The notes under the pieces: model-generated
Database searches by the model: none
What the model was told of the DNA's origin: nothing
What the model saw: only the letters and a program-made list of their open reading frames with translations
Shown: in pieces, positions 55,654 to 64,000 of the stretch
Numbering within the stretch: position 1 is the first letter of the stretch
Layout of the letters: every line of letters starts with the position of its first letter
Source: Brachyhypopomus gauderio
Taxonomy: Eukaryota > Chordata > Actinopteri > Gymnotiformes > Hypopomidae
DNA length: 64,000 bases
Assembly: GCF_052324685.1 (NCBI RefSeq)
Contig: NC_135226.1
Location: forward strand, 19,048,973 to 19,112,972
Direction of reading: 5' to 3'
Position numbers and translations under genes: made by a program

Positions 55654-58009
55654 CTATACGTCTATATATGCACATTTATGGCTTTTTAGGTTCCTCTGAT
55701 AGCCAAAGCTTCTCCCACACTTGTCACAAGTGTACCGTTTCTCTCCTGTGTGAACATACATGTGAGCTCTCAGAGTGTTGAGCTGTGTAAAACTGCGCAG
55801 GCAGATGTTACAGCTGTAAGGCTTCTGGCCGGTGTGCACACGCTCGTGTCTGCGGAGGTTCCCTGCGGAGGAGAAGCGCTTGGCGCACACGTTACAACAG
55901 AAGGGTCGTTCCCCGGTGTGGGACAGCTGGTGAGACTTGAGGCTGTTTTGCTGCGTGAACGTCCTGCCGCACACGGAGCAGCCGTACGGCCTCTCCCCGG
56001 TGTGAGTCCTCTCGTGAACCTTCAAACCGCCGGCACTTCGGAAGGACTTCCCGCAGACCCGGCAGCCGTGAGACCGTCCGCCGCCGTGGCGACTCTGGTG
56101 GGCGTGCAGGCTGCCGAGGAACCCGACGGCCTCGCCGCACACGCGGCACGACGCGGACGGGTCGCCCGCGTGGGTCCGGTGGTGGGCCCGGAGGGCGTCG
56201 GCGCACGGCACCTCCAGGCCGCACGCCACGCAGCCGAAGCCGCGCTGGCCCGCCCGCCGCCCGCCGCGGTGCAGCCTCAGCCCGCCCGCCTGGCCGAAGC
56301 GCCTCCCGCACGAGTCGCAGACGAACGGCCGCTCGCCCGTGTGTGTTCGCTCGTGGGACCTCAGCGTGGTGAGCTGGTTGAAGCTCCTCCCGCACGTGGC
56401 GCAGGTGAACGGTTTCTCCCCCGTGTGGATTTTCTGGTGGCGGGACAGGTTGGACAGACAGGCAAAGCTCTTGCCACATGTGCCACAGATGTGTATCTTC
56501 TCCGCCGAGCGGGCCGAGCGGCGGTAAGGTCTTCCACCAGGTTTCCCGTCAGGCCGTTTCTTCATATGATGGAGTCTTTCATGATCCTGCAGCAGCGGCA
56601 GATGAACAAATGTCTTGCCGCAGCGTGAGCAGATATAAGGTCCAGCGTGGAGCTTCTGATGGTCCACTAATATGTGTTTCTTTATGAAGCTCATACCACA
56701 CTGTGGACATTTAAATGGTCTCTCCACAGCTGCATGGAGAGCCTGGTGTGCTTTAAGGTGGATCAGCTTGCTGAAAGTCCTTTTGCAGTTCTTACAACTG
56801 AACTTGCATTTTCTGGGCCAATAGCTGACCCGCGTCTTTCTGTGCTTTGACTCCCTTGCGTTACTTAAAGCTGTAATTGCATTTGTTTCCTTCCGGACGT
56901 CAGCATCAGCTTGTTCTGCACTGCAGATATTTTCGTCTTTGTCATTTATCTTGGGTTTTGTATCACGGACAGCATTCTCTGAGCACTGTTCTGACCCCTC
57001 TTCTTGATCAATGATTTTGGGGAACTATGAATAAAATAAAACCAGTAAACAACCATTAACACCATTTAGAAATTGGAAATATCCCATATGTCTGCACAAT
57101 GCAGACTTCAAAATGCATCATACCCGATGAACTGGAGGAATCAGACAGCCAGGCGTGTGAATAACAGCGTTCCCCTCTTCTCTACTGCCTCGTGACACAG
57201 GAGACATTCGCTCCTCAAGAACTGCCACAAATCCAAATATATTAAGGATTAAACTAAGAAGTTTCAATAATCACACAGGAAATGCAGGGAAAGTTGCAGT
57301 GGAAAAACCTGTAGCAGAAGGGGCATATATAAAGTCAAAAGGAACCAAACGTGTAACACTAACCTCGAGTGATCGGCTCAGTCAAACTACTTGGAGAACT
57401 GGAGGGTATTATATGAACTCCTCCTGTCCCTGGTGGTGTAACCTTCCTCCTGTTCACCACTAGCTTCTGTTTCCTCTTCAGGTCCTCCTGTGTCACCTGA
57501 GTTTGAGTTAACTGCAGGTGTAAACATGTGGAAGCTTCACTGAAAAGCCGGCAAATCTTCTCGGCTGCTTCCTTCACCTGCTTTTCTAAGACACACTTCA
57601 GCTGATCCTGAAACGTGAGAGAGATCAATATCAGAAAGAGAGAAATGGAAATATGGAGAGAAATGCACGTTTCACTGCTGTCTTCAAAACAAACTACATC
57701 TGGAAAAACATGAAGGCAATACACACTTGGGCGTTTCACTGAAGTGTATTCTGGTCTTAAAGCGTTGTCACTCTGATTAAACACGAAATTGAACAATTTA
57801 AGAAATATATTAATCTACTCGGAACCAATGCAGGTTATTTGTTTATATTTATTTGGGCTACTGACCTTAAACTCCACTGATGCTGTCAGATAATCGTTTG
57901 ATTTAAACTTCGGAAACAACGACTCATCCATAACTCTGGACATATTTCGTACAGTGGCCTGAACAAATATCTCCAAAACGGAGAACACCTTTGCCTCCAA
58001 AAGCGACAT
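55654..58009 (-). CDS. C2H2 zinc-finger protein A (13 finger units)
   Basis: Probable sequence-specific DNA-binding nuclear protein. Exons 58009-57866, 57607-57364, 57221-57124 and 57024-55654 join in phase to 618 residues. The ATG is at 58009; an in-frame GTG at 58021 is not needed. Exons 1 and 2 each encode an amphipathic helical module (VFSVLEIFVQATVRNMSRVM; LKCVLEKQVKEAAEKICRLF) common at the N-terminus of fish zinc-finger proteins. Exon 4 has 13 finger units starting with CKNCKRTFSKLIHLKAHQAL. Canonical TGEKP-type linkers occur in part. Finger 6 lacks its second His (LRLHRGGRR), 7 and 8 are divergent, and the last ends H-x-C (LKSHKC). The stretch 56100-56340 is unusually GC-rich. No KRAB, SCAN or BTB domain. 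Target unknown. Tandem with gene B on the same strand. Confidence 0.9.
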
Positions 58010-59185
58010 GTAGCTCTCCACCTTACTGCAGCTACATGTATAATATATTTACAATATTAGCTATATTAGGATGAATGAACAGAGCACGGCCAGCTGGCCA
58101 AATGACACTGACTCGTGTGCTCTCTGGATACAAGCGGCATCTTCGCATAACTCACTGATGCCACACTGTGGGTCGGGGCGGAATTACACTTTGATTTAGC
58201 TCAGACATAAGCGGCACCCATACCTTTTTATTTTTAGAATATTTTTAGTGAACGCTAAGGTTTCACAACAAATCTCGTAACACAGATAAGCTGTTGATAT
58301 TAAGAATGTCTTTGGGTGAGAGACCTACGTGAAGCCCAAAACCTTTCACGAGACAGCTTTAAAACTGGAACTACCTCAATAAAACACATTCTGAAATCAT
58401 TCATGTGTGTAGAGTTCAAATTCTGCTAAACGTTCAAGAGTTATCTTATAATACACAGGATGAGATGTCAAATATCCTTCGCCAAATCATTAAGGTTTCA
58501 CTAGGACCAAGTCCACTCACGTCATAAGATCCTTGAAGATCCTGAGAGAGGATGTCAGGTAATCACCTCCCCTGTGTTTCGGTTACCTACGCCCATACAC
58601 AGCAGATGATTTTGGGCTGTCATGTTAAAGTGACACCAGGCCTGTCTAGGCCTTTTGACTTTTTTTTTTTTTTTTTTTACCTTTTGTTTGCTTTGGAAGA
58701 CAAAAGGTGTAGTTGGAGACCAACAAATAAAATATCTGTTCATGGAGGACAAAAGTATATAGTCTGTAGGTGAAAGTGTAGTATAAAGTTAGACTGAACA
58801 TTTTGTTGAAATTGAAGTTGAAATATTAAATGTATAAAAATATTAGACGATTTCACTGATGGTCAATGCAGAAGGAAGCAGATGATGTAACAGAAGACAG
58901 TAAGTTTGCATTTGGAATAATCTGATCATACGAGTCTGAAAGGGGGATTCATGTAATGAACTTTTTATCAAAACCAAATGCAAGCAAGCATGGAACACAG
59001 TATACACAGAATCACAGGAGTAACAAAAATACTCATCATCCTTATAGAGGAACAGCCAATGTGGCGTTTGCCATTCTGTAACATACGCAGAGCTTTCACT
59101 GATAAACAGTCTAAATATGAAGTTTGATTTTCATTTATGCTCCAGTAGCTGTAACACCAAACACTAAAGACCTAGAGTGGTTATT
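58010..59185. other. Region between zinc-finger genes A and B
   Basis: Holds the gene A promoter side and gene B 3' UTR. A T run of about 17 at 58661-58678. No other feature recognised. Confidence 0.5.
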
Positions 59186-62100
59186 TCAAGGAGGAACACA
59201 CTTGTGGTCATTGTAGTTCCTAAGATAAGCATACTTCTTCCCGCATTTCTGACAGCTGTAGGGTTTGACCCCGGTGTGGATCTGCATGTGTGCCTTGACG
59301 TTATTGGGCTGACTGAAGCTTTTCCCACATACTTCACAGCTGAACGGCTTCTCCCCGGTGTGCACGCGCTTATGCCGTCGCAGGTTGCCCACGGTGCGGA
59401 ACGGCATGCCGCAAACGTCGCACTTGTGCGGTTTTTCGCCCGTGTGAATGAGCGTGTGCAGTTTGAGGCCGTTGGGCAGGCTGAAGCCCTTCCCGCAGAA
59501 CGAACACTTGTGCGCTTTCTCCTTGGTGTGCAGCAGGGCGTGCACCTTGAGGTAGGCTTTGTTCACGAAGGTCTTCTTGCACACGTCGCACGTGAACGCG
59601 GCCAGGCCCGCGTGCCGCTGCTCGTGGGCGTAGAGGCCCGACGTGCTGCTGAAGATCTTCCCGCACACCTTGCAGCCGAACGGGTCGCGCTCCGAGTGAA
59701 GCCTGCGGTGTGTCTTCAGAGCGTACGTGGAGCTGTAGCTCTTGCCGCAGACGTCGCAGCGATGAGGGTTCTTCTCGGACCCGGACGCCCGCGTGTCCCC
59801 CGTGTGCGTCAGCATGTGGTTCCTCAGGGCGTAGTTGTACACAAATGTCTTCCCACACGTGTCACACATGAAGGCCTTTGCTGTCCCATGCATGGGCATG
59901 TGCTCCTTCAGCGAGGCCATCTGACTGTAGCTCTTGCCGCACACGCTGCATACATACGGCTTCACTCCCAGGTGGTTGAGTGCATGCCTCTTCAGGTTGG
60001 TCCTGTGGCCGAACCTCTGGCCGCAGGTCTCGCACGCGTGCGGCTTCTCCCCGGTGTGGACGATCTGGTGCTTTTGCAGGTTGGCGCGGCCCTTGAAGCT
60101 CTTCTCGCACAGGCCGCACTTCCACGGCTTCTCGTCCGAGTGCACCCGCCGGTGGATGTTGAGCGTGCTGGACTGCGTGAAGCGCCGGCCGCACGTCTCG
60201 CAGCGGTACGGCTTCTCGCCCGTGTGCAGGCGCACGTGGGCCTGCAGCGTGCACTCCAGGGTGAAGCCCTTCCCGCACACGCCGCACACGTGCGGCTTCA
60301 CCTTCAGGTGGACGAGCTTGTGCGTCTCCAGGTCCACGAAGCTCTTCCCGCACGTCCTGCACGGACGCGCCTCCTTCTTTTTCTTCTCGTGGGTCAGGAG
60401 GTGCTTTTTCAGGGCTCGGAGGAACCTGAATTTCTTGCCACACTGGCCGCAGGTATGAGGGGCTGGTTTTGAGTGTTTTTGCTTGTGCTGTGCTAGGTGA
60501 TGCATCTTGGTAAAAGTCTCACCGACGTTGCATTTAAATGCCTCCTTTGGCAGCTCTGGCTGGGCGCTGGTTTGATCAGCCGCTCCATTTGCCGTGTTCT
60601 CATTAGTAGACGGAGTGCACGTATCTGTAGGAAACAAACACAACCGTGTCTTCCAACTGCAATTGTCCATCTTACACAGTTTATTACTGTCTAGTAACTC
60701 CATCCATTTAATCTCCATCTGCACCATATTTATACACAGACAATACAACAATTTCCAACTAAATATTAACATCCATAGCATTAACGGTCCCCGTTTTCAA
60801 GTGTATCATAAAATCACAGAACTACTATAAAACAGTAAAGACCACACCTCTGAGATCGTCATCAGAAATGAAACAGTGTTCACACCTTCTGACACTAAGC
60901 TTATCTGGGACTGGTTTCTGCATCCATCCTGCTCCAAGGAACCAGTTGTCATGGCGTTGACCTTGTGGCTGACAGGACACTAGAAAGGACAAAGTGTGTT
61001 TTAATGACGCCTTTGTCCTTAAACGTCTGCACAGTAACAGTACTGACAGTAGCTTTTGATAATATACAGAATGTTTATTTTTTAAATATTGCTTTTAGCA
61101 CACCTGGTGTTCTGGGATGTCAGACTGCTGTGTAAGTGTAGTTGTTACAGGCACCACCAGCTCGTTCAACAAAGACACGCCTAGAACATTACAAAACAAT
61201 GACAAGTCATTTTTGCACAATTGATGAAGGTATAATGTGTTGTAAAGGTGAGATGTCGCTACTCTTCGCCCCAAAATAAAACACAAGTTTCCATTATCAA
61301 TAACTCGGCTTGAACCTGTTAACCTACTGTTAATGACCATGTCAGAGGTCACGGCTACCAAACTACATGAAGCACAACCATGTTGGCATGCTGCTTATCC
61401 TCATAATGCAAGAAGACCGGGTTCAATAGGCTTTAAAATGATGCACAGTTCCTCCAGTTGTAGTTGCAGAGATAAACACCTCGGCAGTCACAACCTGCCC
61501 TACACGAGGGGAAGTCTCACCGTGCACTGAACCTGAAGCGGAGAGTCTGGCGGCGTTGGCCGGACCGTGTGGCACCACACCTGGCGTGCTCCCAAATACG
61601 GCCCCGCTGTCCGACTCCACTACTTTGGACTGCTTCACCGAACAGAACTTAAATATAAGGCAGATTTTCCTCACCGCCTCCTTTGCCAGGAGCTCCATAA
61701 TAGCTGCAAGTTGTGTCTGCAAAATTAACAACGTTTTTAAGAGCAGCACATGTCAGACAACTTCCTAAACAGTTTCAGCAGACTTTGCACACTATAACTG
61801 GGCTGTATAAAAATGAATGTATCTTTTATATGGAATATAACTACTGAAACGGGTAAAATAGCTACTGAAACCATATTTTCTGTATTGAAAGTGGCTGCTT
61901 ATCTAGAGACTAAGAAATGTTCACAAGTCAAGTGCGCATACATTTTCAAGGTTCAAAGTTAGATTTTGCAAAAGCTCCATTTTCCATGTCATACCCGATT
62001 ATTTAATTTGAATTCTTAATTGGGGTTGTTATATATTGATATTAAGCACCATAACTATGGCGTGTATTCTGTAAAGCACTTTGAGTTGCATGTATGTATA

Positions 62101-62460
62101 AAAGGTGCTATACAAATAAAGATTATTATTATAGATTCATACGTTTACATGAGTGCCTTCCACGTTTAGTTTTGTTCTCAACTCCATAACTGTGACTTTA
62201 AGGAGGCGTCATATATATAGATAAACGTCAGTAAGGCGAGTGTGATAAACACATTAAAACGTGCTCAGGTTACTTTTCCAAAACATCTCCACTAAACTTA
62301 CCACCTTGTGTCGGGACGCTGCATCTCTATCAAGATCGTAACTTTCAGAGTTGAGTGCCGCACACTGACACCTGAACACTTTGGAGATTTCAGCGTGGGC
62401 TGTTTCAGTTAACAATGTCATTATCGACGTTGTTTGACTCTGAAATAATTCATAAGACAT
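59186..62460 (-). CDS. C2H2 zinc-finger protein B (about 16 finger units)
   Basis: Probable DNA-binding nuclear regulator. Exons 62460-62302, 61716-61521, 61180-61104, 60968-60848 and 60624-59186 join in phase to 663 residues; ATG at 62460. Exons 1 and 2 carry the same helical module as gene A ([40 protein letters not shown]). Exon 4 contains a Cys pair ([12 protein letters not shown]) that is not a full finger. Exon 5 has fingers 1-16. Finger 1 lacks its second Cys (CNVGETF). Finger 3 is three residues short ([18 protein letters not shown]). Fingers 4-15 are canonical, with TGEKP linkers between several, and the last ends H-x-C (YNDHKC). No KRAB/SCAN/BTB. Alternative exon borders: the exon 1 donor could be 3 nt earlier, and exon 4 could start at TGTCC but then loses phase, so 60968 is chosen. 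Confidence 0.9.
62055..62135 (+). mobile_element. LINE-like 3' tail fossil in intron 1 of gene B
   Basis: TGTAAAGCACTTTGAGTTGC, AAAGGTGCTATACAAATAAA and a short ATT repeat resemble the conserved 3' end of fish L2/CR1-type LINEs. Only the tail is visible. Confidence 0.6.
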
Positions 62461-62622
62461 CGTACTTTAATAAAAGCTGCATTGATGAAACGAAATTTCT
62501 AATACAGTGGCATCATGGCGTCGCGCTCGCGAGTTATACATCTAGGAAGGCCAAAGAAATTCAAAGGCTGTTACAATGACGTCATATTACCAGCAGGCTA
62601 CATGTATTTCAAAATAAGAGTT

Positions 62623-62679
<57 letters not shown>

Positions 62680-64000
62680 ATTTTGTCTGTCATTATGAAG
62701 ACACTATGCAAATATCGTCACTCTAGGTTTAAATGATATCTAATACTAATCTAACACTCTGAAAGAAAATAAATGAAGCAATAAATGCTTGGTGTAAACT
62801 ATAGGAATTTATATGAGCCACAAAATATATGCTGTTTGATTTTCTGTCAATAGATCTGTAAAACATTCTATTGTATTTAAAAAATATACTGTGTTAAGTT
62901 CCTCTAAAAGACATTACTAAAACCAAGGAAATCCTATTTTTCAAATATCAGGTCTGTTTTGGTCATTTTTGTCAAACCATGCCTTCTCTTCACATAATGA
63001 CCTTGTTTTATATATTGTTTCTGTGTCAAACTGAGTGCTCATTTAATTTTAAAATTATCAAGTCCAAATGTAACAAAATGTAACCAAAACAACAGCAAAT
63101 TATAATTTCAATATCTTTATCATTTATTTTTATATGACTTAACTAATCTACATGGGTTTTATGTCCAAAAGCACAGTTCATGTCAATTCTGAAGAAAAGG
63201 CTTCTTTTTTTTTTAAATACACAGAGTACCCTAAAGCACATTGAAAAGATGTATCTTTGTTGCCTTTTATATATCATCCTCACATCACATATACAGACCA
63301 GGAAGAAGCTACACATGTAAGCTGTTTATGTACAAGACTATTAATGACTGTATCATGCTCAGCTTCCGTAGCTATGGTGGAATGAAGATTCTGAAAACAA
63401 GACAGAAAATGTGCTATTTGAACGCTCTATTAGGCTACTTAAATTTTGGTTTGTTAGCTTGAGAAATAAAAGGCATTAAATGCATGTTTTATATTGACAG
63501 ACATGTAAAATAACGTATGTGGATATGTGCTGTTTCTGTGGATATGTTTTTTGGTGCAATAAATAAAGTCTATTTGGTTCCTAGAACATAAATAGTCTCC
63601 CTTGATTTCCACAGGCAGGTATGAATAATATCAATACTAAATAAAAATCTCCTTTTATGATAATACGAGATGACTGCAGCATGAAATAATTTTTAAATAT
63701 ATGAAAAATAACATAAATCATTGCACAGTACCTTAAATCAAGTGTTAAATCATCATGTACAATCAAAAACACATAAATTCCAAAACACTGTATAATGTCC
63801 AAGCAGTACGAGTATGGGTGCAAGAATCAGAGATGGTCTCACTCATTTCCCAAAATATGAGAGGGTCTCACTCATTCCCAAAATAAGAGATGGTTGCAAT
63901 AACTGTTCCCATAATTCAGTTTATCTGAACTGAGCGATATTTGATATCAGTAGTTCTGATTTTTATATTGGGCCTGAGTACTTTTGCGATCCTAGTAATA
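62461..64000. other. Region upstream of zinc-finger gene B
   Basis: Contains the gene B promoter side, a (CT)n tract at 62623-62677 and AT-rich sequence with no recognised gene to the window end. Confidence 0.5.
62623..62677. repeat. (CT)n microsatellite
   Basis: Perfect CT repeat about 54 bp long, 160 bp upstream of the gene B ATG. Confidence 0.95.

Noticed and set aside
55750-56628. 292-codon open frame on the plus strand
   Set aside because: Antisense shadow of the zinc-finger exon of gene A.
59177-60472. 431-codon open frame on the plus strand
   Set aside because: Exact antisense of the zinc-finger exon of gene B; GC-rich third positions keep the opposite frame open.
62515-62736. 73-codon plus-strand frame starting MASRSRVIHLGRPKK
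   Set aside because: Ends in a CT microsatellite, and I recognise no family; chance frame near the gene B promoter.

Overview
The window is nuclear DNA from a ray-finned (teleost) fish. It has spliced genes with GT/AG introns, dense CA/GA microsatellites and minisatellites, hAT-type DNA transposon remnants, and vertebrate gene families. The creatine kinase reads as a fish muscle-type enzyme closest, from memory, to cyprinid/ostariophysan ckma. The exact species cannot be read from the sequence.

Layout: (1) 81-1402, minus, the 5' coding exons of a kinesin light chain, best called klc3, running off the left edge. (2) 9034-10969, plus, a complete six-coding-exon muscle creatine kinase gene (ckm) with a TATA/CCAAT promoter and an untranslated first exon about 1.2 kb upstream. 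(3) 14134-44748, minus, a complete mark4 kinase gene, tail-to-tail with ckm (poly(A) signals about 160 bp apart). Its 17 recognised exons join in phase to 751 codons (long form) or 689 codons (short form). (4) 51210-54785, plus, one uninterrupted 1191-codon exon for a secreted or surface leucine-rich-repeat protein whose centre is a roughly 255-residue block present three times. (5) 55654-58009 and 59186-62460, minus, two tandem C2H2 zinc-finger genes with four and five coding exons.

klc3, ckm and mark4 together match the human chromosome 19q13.32 neighbourhood (KLC3, CKM, MARK4). This is why the paralogue names klc3/ckm/mark4 are preferred over the related klc1/ckb/mark3 set. They are not an operon-like functional unit: klc3 is a motor cargo adaptor, ckm buffers muscle ATP, and mark4 is a microtubule-affinity-regulating kinase.

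The mark4 introns hold most of the repeats. Exon 14 lies between two unrelated minisatellites; a nested pair of hAT-type elements with a BED zinc-finger relic sits in intron 11; a 19-bp CRE-like array abuts exon 4; and a 14-bp variant-repeat array lies in intron 3. On the mark4 sense strand, CT or C tracts sit just upstream of several acceptors and TG tracts just downstream of several donors.

No clearly unknown multi-gene system is visible. The best leads are the triplicated LRR protein with acidic linkers, the mark4 final exon read in two conserved frames, the repeat-flanked mark4 exon 14, and an N-terminal helical module repeated in both zinc-finger genes.
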